From positions 1 to 31,944 of the forward strand of contig JAGFNK010000589.1 of assembly GCA_025769875.1 (NCBI GenBank): a stretch of 31,944 bases of DNA, in the 5' to 3' direction. The notes under the pieces were generated by a model, which made no database searches, was not told the origin of the DNA, and worked only from the letters and a program-made list of their open reading frames with translations. Position numbers and translations under genes: made by a program. Every line of letters starts with the position of its first letter. Position 1 is the stretch's first letter. Below are positions 1 to 8,323 of this stretch, in pieces. This DNA is from Russula earlei (taxonomy: Eukaryota > Basidiomycota > Agaricomycetes > Russulales > Russulaceae).

Positions 1-840
1 GTCTACTACCTTCTGTGCGATTGTCATTATTTGACTCCAAGCACCCTAGGAATGCACCATATGTGGAGTCTCCCATCTGACTAGAATTGTATGGTACATT
101 GAACGCAACGCAGGTCACGGCCCCCGATATACGGAACAATCATGTGTTGAGGAAGCGCGCACTCACGCTGAGGCCTCTCGTTTCAGTCCGTCGTCGGCAG
201 CGACATAGTGCCATTGGACTGCGAGTGCGAGTGCACGGCCTCGCAGTGTTCGCTGCCGACTTGGTAACCACCATGGAATCACTCAGATACGTGCATATTC
301 ATCATCACCCCTTTTCATCTCTCGATCACTAGGCGAGCCTGTTCCCTTTCAGTCAATTGTCACACTTCTCCCTGTACTCTTTGTATATAAGCACCTCATA
401 CTCTCTCAAACAACAGTGTCGTCATTGTCCCCCTTTCATTCGGCTGAGAAATCCCGTGTGAAGCACGGTCTCTATCACCATCACCTCAAACTTCTCTTCT
501 CTCACCCTTCGAGTCATCGCTTCCACGATCCACGTCTCGCTGGGGTTCGCTGTCTTCTACTCTTTGGGTCAAGCCAGTTCCACGAACTCACCCGCGCGTC
601 CCCGGACAGGCTGCACCATTGGCCTGCGTCTTGTTGGGTGCGGGAAACTTTGGCATTAGTTTTGTCGACGATCGGCTTCAAAATTGCTCTTGACTTGTTA
701 ATGTTGGGCAGTAACACTTCCGGTCCTCCTCGATCGGACAATCTGAGAGTTTTCACTGGTGCAGATGTTGTGTGCCTTTGGAAGTGCCCGGCTGTGGCCA
801 ATGCGATGGCGCCAACTGGACCACAACTGAGACATGACCG
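1..840 (+). repeat. Duplicated F-box 3' flank, copy A
   Basis: The first bases match sequence that ends F-box copy three (from 9709) and follows F-box copy four (from 21079), so the window opens at the tail of another F-box copy whose body lies to the left. In the frame used by copy three, bases 1-90 stay open to a TAG and could be the last codons of that gene; in the other paralogues the same sequence is beyond the stop. Similarity to copy C continues through a TATATAA at 384-390, a leader near 416, and 576-690. Positions 733-830 also match 7035-7095. No intact gene is evident; the open frames here lack a supported start. Confidence 0.7.
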
Positions 841-1502
841 TACGAGTCGGGGGCCATGACGGCTGGCCCAAAGCCGTGTGTCACGGTTGCGCCGTTCAAC
901 CGTCGCCGTTCAAATGCCAAATCGTCGCTGAGGGCGCTTGTGTCCGCAATGTCGAGCTCAACGATATCGTCACTGATGGCGCACTTGGGTATGCTCACAA
1001 CGACGGGTCCTCGTGGTGGAAAGGCACCAGCGCACGGGCTGCGGGAAGGACGAGGCACGGCCGTAACAGGAGCGGGGGTGGTCGTCGCTACACATTGGGG
1101 CGCGTTCGGAATGAGCAGGTACACAGAGATTGAAGGAACGTACGTGGTAGACTCTACGTTGACTGATCCTTCATAAGGCAACGGAGGAAAGTTATACTCC
1201 AAGGGGGAGTCCATCCTGCGTGGAAGTCAGAACGGCAAATGGAACATATGATACGGAACGCACATCTTCATGCCTTTATCTTCGTTGACGTATAACTCCT
1301 CCGGGTTTACGACCACGGTTCTATGTAGCAGTCAGGATCTGGACTTCAAAGGAGGGGAAGAGACGTACAGATCGCTCCTCAACGTGCAATTCGAAGCATG
1401 GAGCCTGCCAGTGGGCCGCTCTGAATTCTCTCCATCTTTGACGGATATACTAACGTGGATAGCCCTGTCGGTAAGTACGGTGAATCTTAGCAGCGATGAG
1501 AG
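841..1502. other. Intergenic, no convincing gene
   Basis: Open frames exist on both strands, including a proline-rich minus frame of about 153 codons at 753-1214, but no domain, intron pattern or recognisable family is visible. The stretch near 1085-1115 weakly resembles 7450-7480 downstream of F-box copy two, so at least part of it may be duplicated flank. I see nothing else to annotate. Confidence 0.4.
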
Positions 1503-2129
1503 ACATACTATCACCTATGGGGAACTCGCCATTCCACTACCATCTCGCCAGTCACAAATGTCACGAAAGTAACGGACATGTAACACATGCCAAATTAAAG
1601 TCCACCCGGGATGAATGTATTTATTGGGGACTAGGGAAAACAGTTGTAATGGAGTAGCATTATCGAGTGAAATCCAGGACTTGCTATGTACGGAACGCGG
1701 TGCTCACATCATGGGCCAGTGCTGCACGAGTAAAAGTAAAAGATCAATATATATCATTGTTATAGCTGCCTGTAGCCGCTGCTCATACATATGGTCTTGT
1801 GCTGGCCGATTGGACCACCTGTAACATGGTAAGAGGATAAAACAGCAGTGGTGACCAGACTCCTCTGAGTCAGCATACGGTGATCACCCAGCTGGAATCA
1901 AACTCCACACTCCGCCATGACAGAAGGCGTGATGCAGGTGTGACCCCCAGCCAAAATACTACTCGAAAACCACTCAATGGACCTCCATTTTTCTTTGCTA
2001 AAATGACATTAATGGCACTCAATAGTATAACTATAAAGTTTTAAATGGGGTTGTTTGAGCAGATACAGGGGAAAATGAAATCGGCGAGATGGTAGTGGAA
2101 TGGCGAGTTCCCCATAGGTGATAGTACGT
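1503..2129. mobile_element. Candidate terminal-inverted-repeat element
   Basis: A 47-bp segment at 1503-1549 recurs as its reverse complement at 2083-2129 with one mismatch. The arms enclose about 533 bp of AT-richer sequence with no convincing gene, which is the layout of a non-autonomous DNA element (MITE-like). No target-site duplication is obvious immediately outside the arms, so this could instead be a local inverted duplication. Element identity is inferred; the inverted repeat itself is directly visible. Confidence 0.4.
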
Positions 2130-2466
2130 TTCCAACTTGAATTGTGAGCCGGCCTTCAAAGTGATTTCCTCGTCGACGGTTCTAAATGTCGAAATCGCGC
2201 CCGCCTGGATGCAAATGGGCATCACGGCCTCAACGCCCGGAACAACACCTGATTCATTCATATACATATTTGATTTGCCTGTTGGTTACAGATACCCTTT
2301 TAGCCATTTAAGACTGGCTAAATGTTACCGAGTGGTTTGGGGTCCGGAAGATGCCAGAACACCTGAACTGTGGACTGCACCGTTTGCATTATGCGTGCGT
2401 CAGATCTTGATCATTTATGTTCCTTGATATCACATTCGGAGCGCGTTGATCGTATCTTTCAGAAGA
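2130..2466. other. Intergenic, nothing recognised
   Basis: A minus-strand open frame of 78 codons (2267 to 2031) enters from the right arm of the preceding inverted repeat. It shows no known motif. No RNA gene or repeat was recognised here. Confidence 0.4.
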
Positions 2467-3025
2467 TGTACTGAAGAAGCAATGAGTAGCATTGCTTCTG
2501 TCCCAGATGTTCCTGTACCACCACGTACGTCGATTCCTTGATTGGGGAAGCACTTAATGCTTCCAGCACCGAGATCATTTACATAGAAGCAACCTCGCTT
2601 CTATGAGCCACCTTTTGCTTCTATAGCACCAACCAGTACTACAGTAGCACGAACCTTATCCCTGTAGGGCTATATAAAGCCTCCAGTAGAAACAGTTGAG
2701 CCTTAAGCTCGACTTAGTTTGCCAATCCCAAACAGTTGACTCCTACCCCGTCTGCAGAGCCCCTCTCATCTTGTTGTCATACTCTAGAAGGATCTAACAC
2801 TCCTTCCCCTCCACGAGTATTGCTTGCTTGACTCAAGCATATCTGCATTGGTAGGACGCATTTATAGACGCGACCATTGATCTTATTTAAGGCACTTTGG
2901 AGCCTTAACACTAAATATATAGTGGTCTTTACCTCGTTTGGAAGTACACGGCTGGTAGGGCCTTTATATACATGACCTTTAGCTTGTTTTTAGGAACCTT
3001 AGTGTTCGTGCCCCCACACACAAGA
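2467..3025 (+). mobile_element. Probable solo LTR, borders uncertain
   Basis: The stretch looks like a retrotransposon LTR. It starts with TGTACTGAAG and carries three nested hairpins that share a GAAGC/GCTTC core: 2475-2499 with 10-bp arms, 2546-2564 with 7-bp arms and 2582-2605 with 9-bp arms. A TATATAA at 2671-2677 is followed by pyrimidine-rich sequence, and a CA-rich end lies near 3020. No coding domain is present. A clean target-site duplication was not found, so the right border is a guess. Confidence 0.4.
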
Positions 3026-3147
3026 CACTGAGGTGAGCACACTCACTTGTTTCCTCACAGTACATAGATTTACCCAATGTAATGTAGTCCTCTGAATAGG
3101 TAAATACATTACAGTAGTGTTTGTGCCCCCACACATGAGACACTGAG
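3001..3147 (+). repeat. 32-bp direct repeat pair around an 83-bp spacer
   Basis: A 32-bp unit containing GTGCCCCCACACA and ending GACACTGAG occurs at 3001-3032 and again at 3116-3147 with only a few substitutions. The spacer holds small inverted repeats (GTGAG/CTCAC and GTAATGTA/TACATTAC). The second unit ends about 10 bp before homology to the protease pseudogene begins. It could mark the edge of an insertion. Confidence 0.55.
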
Positions 3148-3155
3148 TCCTGAAG

Positions 3156-3432
3156 AAGTCACTGGTCTTGTCTCCTTCACTGAGAATGATGTTGGTGTCA
3201 CCTCCATTGAGATCAGTGTCTACAACTCTGGCCCCAAGACTGCCAAGGCCTTCCCAGAGAAGGGAGACTCAGGTGCTTTGGTGTGGCACATGAAGAAAGG
3301 CAAGGCTTTCATCATTGATCAGCTTCACTTGGGCCAGAACAAAGGTGGTTCCACTACCAACCACATGACTTACAGCACCCCTGGTGAAAAGCTCAAGTCA
3401 GCATGTGGAAACTTTGCCTTGATGTTCACTTG
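3156..3432 (+). pseudogene. Serine protease pseudogene fragment, C-terminal part, + strand
   Basis: This + strand open stretch encodes the C-terminal end of a PA-clan (trypsin-like) serine protease. It includes the active-site signature GDSGALVW, followed by a lysine-rich turn and GGSTTNH, and ends at a TGA at 3430-3432. There is no start codon or N-terminal part in this orientation. It is an almost identical inverted copy of the minus-strand piece next to it, so it is a displaced duplicate of the same gene rather than an independent gene. The family assignment rests on GDSG and on agreement with the neighbouring fragments. Confidence 0.75.
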
Positions 3433-3651
3433 AAGCTTTTTTCCAGGACATGGTTGGTAGTGGAACCACCTTTGTTCTGGCCTGAGTGAAGCTGATCAAT
3501 GATGAAAGCCTTGCCTTTCTTCATGTGCCACACCAAAGCACCTGAGTCTCCCTTCTCTGGGAAGGCCTTGGCAGTCTTGGGGCCAGAGTTGTAGACACTG
3601 ATCTCAATGAGGTGACCAACATCGTTCTCGGTGAAGGAGACAAGACCAGTG
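3160..3651. repeat. 204/201-bp inverted repeat with 87-bp loop
   Basis: Bases 3160-3363 match the reverse complement of 3451-3651 with four substitutions and three gap bases, about 98% identity. Both arms are protease coding sequence around the GDSG motif. A transcript crossing the pair could fold into a long hairpin. The high identity suggests a recent inversion-duplication or ongoing gene conversion. Confidence 0.9.
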
Positions 3652-3866
3652 TATTGACCAACGGTAAGGTCCGTAGTATTGTCATCTTTAGCGACCATAA
3701 CGAAGCACTGGTGCTTGCTGTCGATATCTTCGGGGACTGCGAGCTCGTCCAAAGTCGACCAGCCTTCGATCCGGACCTTCCCCTCCAGGGGAAGGAACTT
3801 GAAAGTGGTCGGACCACCAGCAATGGGATAGAACATCTTATTGAGCTGCTGCAGTCGTTTTACCTC
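3426..3866 (-). pseudogene. Serine protease pseudogene fragment, C-terminal part, - strand
   Basis: Read on the minus strand from about 3866 to 3426, this encodes the C-terminal half of a PA-clan serine protease: FYPIAGGPTTFKF, an acidic segment, then GDSGALVW with the nucleophile serine codon at 3543-3545. The last residues differ from the + strand copy because the sequence changes at the inner edge of the inverted repeat. A 136-codon frame is open, but it lacks the His- and Asp-bearing half, which lies further right in other frames. It is part of one broken gene that extends to 5417. Confidence 0.75.
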
Positions 3867-3953
3867 TGACTGGGGTTTTTCATTGCCACTGAGGCTAAGG
3901 TCAAGGATGCCTTTGAAGGAAACATTGTGTCCTTAGGTGTGTTTCGTGCCTAA
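3867..3953 (+). pseudogene. Serine protease pseudogene fragment, middle part, + strand
   Basis: A short + strand frame (DWGFFIATEAKVKDAFEGN and onward to a TAA at 3951-3953) encodes the middle of the same protease family. It corresponds to the minus-strand segment at 4002-4082, which reads NWGVFVAAEAKV. It directly abuts the minus-strand C-terminal fragment, so orientation flips at about 3866. No start codon is present, so it is a relic. Confidence 0.7.
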
Positions 3954-4082
3954 AAAAAACTGACTTTCATTCTTTGAGGTGAATAGGAGACAAGAAAAGT
4001 TGAAACACACCTAAGGACACAACATTTCCTTCAAAAGCATCCTTAATGACCTTAGCCTCGGCGGCAACGAAGACACCCCAGT
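3869..4082. repeat. Second protease inverted repeat
   Basis: Bases 3869-3945 match the reverse complement of 4002-4082, with several substitutions and small gaps, around a loop of about 56 bp. The arms are more diverged than the 3160-3651 pair. The two inverted pairs therefore probably differ in age or in gene-conversion history. Confidence 0.8.
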
Positions 4083-5417
4083 TGGAGGTACAAAGGACTG
4101 CCGCCCTCGTCGACGGTGATGGCTGGAGCGAATTGAGTATAACCGATATTGCGATGGAGACTAATATGCGACCAGTTCGTGGTGGCATTGAGATGGAAGG
4201 CCGAGAGGTCGTTGACGCCCTCGGTCGCTCGATCCAGGTACCACTGCTTCTTCTTGATTGCTTCGGTGTTGTCGTCGGCCGACTTCGACTGCAATGTGGC
4301 TATCTCCCGAGTCAAGAGGTCAGCAGTCATAGCGCAATTAGCGATTCGTCGGTAGTCTCGTCAAGGCCGCGATCGAATCAACGACCTCCGCAAATTCGGA
4401 CATAGCTCATAGGTGCGCCGCCTCTGTGCTCGTAATCGACGGTCGGGTCCCTACGAAGAACGTGGTAGTTCGTGACGCCAAAGACCTTGGTGCTGGGGTT
4501 GCCAACTTTGTCGCGATTCCCGTGGAACCCACCGTGTAAGCGTGCCTTGGGCATCCTCCCTCTCCATGTCTTCTGCAGCAAGTGAAACGCCATGAAGAGG
4601 GGTGAGGAAGCAGTGAATGTGGTGAGTAGCATCGAACGTGGTAACGGCGGGCAAGAGGGGGGGACCTGCCAGCCTCTGGAGAACCGACTCTGTCCACTCT
4701 ATCACGACACCCTCGATTCCTTTGTCCTTCAGGAGGCCAAGAATCTCCAGCGAGACCTCGTGGGCCGTCTCGGAAGAAGTAGTACCAGGTTTGACACCAA
4801 CCCAAATGACGATGGACCCAAACTCCCCTTCTCTCCTTCGTCCTCTGGGTGGGTGTAGAATCTAGCAGGATCGACGGACGTCACGCTGACCTTTCGTGCC
4901 TTGATAATTTGCACAATCTGAAGGCCAAGAGGGATCCAGACATTGTCCTTGTTGAGCGGTGTGTCGAAGACTCCATGAATGGATTCGACGGGGAGATTGG
5001 CGAGTCTGCCAGTCGGTTTGTTGAAGGGTGTGGTGCCATTATAGTAGGATGCACGTTCAAAGGGGCTCTGGACTCGGAGACAATAGTAGCTTCACTGGCC
5101 ATGGGAGAAGATAGAGACTGGACGCTATGGTTGCGTAGGGGAGCTAAGGGAGGCGAGCCAGGGATCTCGGATTTCTTTATGAATGAGATTGAACATTCGA
5201 GGGAATGGAGTGTCGGTTTCGGGCCGCCAGGGGCGCGTGCGGAGGAGCAGAGGAGCACGTTAGCGCAACACGGCGCGTCCCCGGGATTCTCTTTGCTGTT
5301 CTATTCAGATTCACTCCCCCGCATATCCATGACTCAATCGGACACGCCCACCAAAACCGGAGCAAGCGCATCAGCCAGACCGAAAGGCAAGGCCTTATTT
5401 CCGTCAAAGTCCGACAT
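3967..5417 (-). pseudogene. PA-clan serine protease pseudogene, N-terminal and middle part
   Basis: The minus strand starts with ATG at 5417-5415 (MSDFDGNKALPFGLADALAP) and then hits a TGA where the frame would be expected to continue with Trp. Homology continues in shifting frames: TTPFNKPTGRLANLP near 5030, GSIVIWVG near 4810, VVIEWTESVLQRLAGPP near 4700, VFGVTNYHVLRRDPTVDYE near 4470 and NIGYTQFAPAITVDEGG near 4110. The His in TNYHVLR (codon 4464-4462) is the likely catalytic base; its serine partner lies in the 3426-3866 fragment. Several frameshifts and at least two stops make it non-functional. The expected role of an intact gene is peptide hydrolysis; the substrate is unknown. It is divergent from F-box copy two, with about 360 bp between the start codons. 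Confidence 0.8.
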
Positions 5418-5559
5418 TCTCGGCGTCAGAAAACGGAAAAGCTTCAAGAGGTTGTCAGTCGGGAATCAAGGGAAGAACATGGCACTTATTACCCTCGCTC
5501 ACGATGTCAACTGCGATGCTACCTCTTCTTCGTGGAGGGTAGTTCCACACGATCACCTT

Positions 5560-5777
5560 AGCTACCCCCAGACGCTACATCTCAGACGAGCTCTCGCAGG
5601 TACGTCGAGCGATCTTCACCCCTGAAGTACCTAAACAGGCCTTGCCGTTATCACGTCTCCTCACCACTCGGCTTCAATGACACGGCCTTGCGCCCCCCGT
5701 TCCTCGACTATGATTGGTAGTCCCATCCAAGATTCGTGGAAAGGAAAAAATCAAATCTCCTGAGTATGTTCTTTGCA
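5560..5777 (+). promoter_or_regulatory. Degenerate leader of F-box copy two
   Basis: This matches the 5' leader of F-box copy four (19381-19600), including ACGCTACATCTC, a GTACGTC splice donor at 5600, and the block TGGTAGTCCCAT. The 3' splice acceptor found in the other copies (GCACAG just before TGTCC) is lost by a small deletion at about 5775, which also removes the usual ATGACC start region. The leader intron could not be spliced as in the paralogues. Confidence 0.6.
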
Positions 5778-6977
5778 ATGTCCACTAACCAATCGATTTT
5801 TGGCCGGGTAACAATCAACACGCTCCCCGATGACGTCCTCGTGGACATATTTTATTTCTATGTGCCAGTGAATGATCGGGGGCTAGAAACAAGTGGATGG
5901 CATACATTGGTCCATGTGTGCCAAAGATGGCGTCATATCGTGTTTGCATCTCCACGTTGCAATTTTTGTACACAGGAACAAGACCGATGTCTGACATGCT
6001 GGACGTCTGGCCAGTCTTTCCAGTCGCGATAAGTTTCAGGACATATAAATTTCACTTGGTCAGTGTTCCAACGTCATATTGGTAGGAAATATTGGCAGCA
6101 GCGATGCGGAAGCCATTCCCGCAGCTGACATCTCTGAAATTTTGGATGGAGGAAAATACGGCGATGTTCGTTCCGGATTCGTTCTTAAGTGGATTGCGAT
6201 GTCTCTCGTTGAGAAAATTTCCGTTTCCTGGAATCCCAAAACAGCCAACGGTTACTTTTCGACCCTGTCTTTGGTCGCCGCCCTGTCAGTCATGTATACG
6301 TTGTTGAATTCCAAACCCCTTGATCATGCCCCGATCCGGCAAGTCAACCTCCAACTCCACTCACATGCTCTGTCTTCCCTGCTCTCACTGGACTCATTTC
6401 CGCGGCGTTCACGAGTACTTGTCCCGAATCGAGGTTCCCTTTCTCAATAGACGGACTCCCACTTTTGTTGTCCCACAACTTTATCAGTTGATCAGTCACA
6501 GAATCGTTTAAGACATGCCACAGAGCAATTGTAGGCCGCTCCGATTGTGGAATCCGATCGACGATTCTTAGAGGGACGGGTATCTTCCTTCCGAACTGCA
6601 GCGTATCTTTGAATAGGCAGCTTTCACCTCTGGTACAGCTCTGCGGCTCATCCTCTTCCCTCTTCTCCACTTTGGTACGGCTCGACGTCGAGGATTGAAA
6701 TTAGCAATTGTATTGGAATGACAGGGACACCACTCGGTGGCTGAAACTCCTGGTCCGGTTCACTACTGTGAAGGATCTGCGCCTATCCAATCGAGTTGCG
6801 CGACATGTCTGCCAAACGCTGGAGGAGCTCGCCGAAGAAAGAGCAACGGGGTTGTTACCCGCGCCACGAAGCACTCACTCGACGGACCTCCCGCCATGGG
6901 AATCTCTTCCGGAATTTACTGAGCGATTCGTCGCCACGCGACCACTCTCTGGTCACCCCATCGCCGTCATTACTTGA
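5778..6977 (+). pseudogene. F-box protein pseudogene (F-box copy two)
   Basis: The first open segment encodes the F-box: INTLPDDVLVDIFYFYV, then WHTLVHVCQRWRHIVFASP. A deletion of about 10 bp near 5957, compared with copy four, shifts the frame after ASPR. A further deletion of about 85 bp near 6070 removes the segment between the F-box and the leucine-rich body. Homology continues in several frames (MAAAMRKPFPQLTSLKFW near 6100, RFTTVKDLRLSNRVARHVCQ near 6760) to a TGA at 6975-6977. An intact paralogue would be a substrate receptor of an SCF ubiquitin ligase, binding Skp1 through the F-box. Multiple lesions make this copy a clear pseudogene. Confidence 0.85.
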
Positions 6978-7718
6978 TTTGTTACTGTTGTGCAGTACCG
7001 TTGCCAGTCCTCCTCCCCTTCCCCTTTGGACATTTCAGAGTTTTCGCTAACGCAGATGTTGTGTGCCTTTGGAAATACCCGGCTGTGGCGAAGGCGACAC
7101 CACCAACACATTACCATACTAGTAAGAGCTGGGGCACATGACCGCGGCTCGAATACCTCCAGGTACATCCATGATCATTCGATCTCCTCCAGCTCCTTAG
7201 CGACATCCTTCTTTGCAACCTTCGCGCCATTTTTCCTGTTCGGTCGTAGCCGTTCGAATGCACAGAATCAGTGTCGTTGACAGTGTTATGTCGGCAAAGT
7301 CACGCTCGAGGTGGTCATCATGGTCGTCTAATGCATGTGGGGATGGCTACAACGATGGTGGAAATGCACAAGTCACGGTGCAGAAGCCGCAGAAGAGGCA
7401 CAGCTGCGAGCACCTGGCAACGCCGTCGCACTGGCAGGGAGGCCACCGCTACATTCGGAGCGGGTTCGGGATGGGATGGTAAAGATGAGACAGATAATTT
7501 GGATGGGACGGCAAAAAGGGAACAGGAATGATCCACCTTCTCCGATGACGTGAATCCAGGTAGCGAAGCGCGCGGCATGACGTTCCTCAGTTCGTGCGTC
7601 CTGGCATGACTGGCGTGCGTCTGTGGCCGGCGTTGTTGATCGGCGAATCAGCGTCAGGCAGATGACTACTACTACTCCTATATCGTAGATGTGTGATGAT
7701 AGCTTTCAAACAAGATCA
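6978..7718. repeat. Duplicated F-box 3' flank, copy B, and unassigned sequence
   Basis: Positions 7035-7095, containing GCAGATGTTGTGTGCC, closely match 745-815 in flank copy A, so this is the same duplicated downstream region. Around 7245-7485 similarity to 890-1115 is faint. Open frames on both strands are short, overlapping and without recognised domains. I find no supported gene. Confidence 0.55.
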
Positions 7719-7832
7719 TTCCGTTCAACATCATAACAGATGTATCCCAAGGGTGGGGCAACCAAAAAGTGTTTCGGAAACCCTTTTTGGTCGGTCCACC
7801 TTTGGATTTGTCTGCCATGATGTTGAACGGAA
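7719..7832. repeat. Long imperfect palindrome
   Basis: The sequence is its own reverse complement about position 7776. The innermost 29 nt (7762-7790) have a single mismatched pair (CCAAAAAG outer arm, GTTTC/GAAAC inner arm). The outer arms TTCCGTTCAACATCAT (7719-7734) and its complement (7817-7832) match exactly; between them the arms are roughly 75-80% alike. Weaker symmetry may reach about 7700-7850. Both strands read the peptide VSETLFG through the centre. Confidence 0.8.
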
Positions 7833-8265
7833 GTTTACCTCAAAAGTTTCTAACGTACCGATCTCCTTGCCATACCGAGCAGCGTAGAGATCACGGCCTG
7901 GATCGGAAGACAGTTGGAAATTGGCCGCGGGGAGTGAATGAGGTGGTGCACTGCAACAAGAAGGACATGTTGCATGTTGGAGACGGGGATTCGGTCGACG
8001 TGGGCCCTGGCGCGGAAGACGAGGTGTCACTACACGGACGCGCTGTAGCGAACGCGAGGCACATGGACGGATGCGTGGATACTGACTGGTCAGGCCCGAG
8101 CTCACCGGATGTGCTTCGGTCACAAGGCCGACTGCCGTCTGTCGGGAAACGAGAGAGCAGCAGAAATCGGAAAGACCTGCACTAGAGCAAATGTACGCAA
8201 AGGATTACATAAGACGACAGATGCTTTGTTTTCGGACGCTACATATCCTCACTGATTAGCTTTCT
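7833..8265. repeat. Duplicated intergenic block upstream of F-box copy three
   Basis: Positions about 7975-8170 match 11235-11423, the sequence just left of the LINE. Shared landmarks are GCGCTGTAGCGAACGC against GCGCTATAGAAAATGC, and CGAGCTCACCGGATG against CGAACTCACCAGATG. The final bases (8250-8265, TCCTCACTGATTAG) are the leader exon of F-box copy three. No gene is supported in this interval. Confidence 0.5.
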
Positions 8266-8318
8266 GTACGTCAACTCCTTTGTCACCCATCCCTCAAACA
8301 ACTACTAATTGTGCACAG
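8266..8318 (+). other. 5'-leader intron of F-box copy three
   Basis: A 53-bp intron with donor GTACGTC at 8266, a branch-like TACTAAT at 8303-8309 and acceptor GCACAG ending at 8318. It lies six bases before the ATG at 8324. The same donor motif is present in the leaders of copies two and four, and a CACAG acceptor just before the start in copies four and five. Splicing is inferred from motifs and conservation only. Confidence 0.6.
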
Positions 8319-8323
8319 TATCC

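Noticed and set aside
416..859. 147-codon + strand open frame after a TATA-like site
   Set aside because: It starts with GTG, and the duplicated copy at 10134 ends after 41 codons. No domain is visible and the two are not preserved as the same protein.
753..1214. 153-codon proline-rich minus-strand frame
   Set aside because: No homology recognised, no introns or start context, and overlapping frames of similar length on the other strand; GC-rich DNA alone could explain it.
1855..1945. Possible tRNA or tRNA-derived SINE on the minus strand (TGGCGGAGTGT resembles an A box and GTTTGATTCC a B box)
   Set aside because: The two boxes are almost adjacent instead of 30-60 bp apart, and I could not fold acceptor, D and anticodon arms around them.
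4849..5625. 258-codon + strand open frame
   Set aside because: It lies opposite the protease pseudogene, whose recognisable protein is on the minus strand; the + frame shows no domain and is best seen as a shadow.
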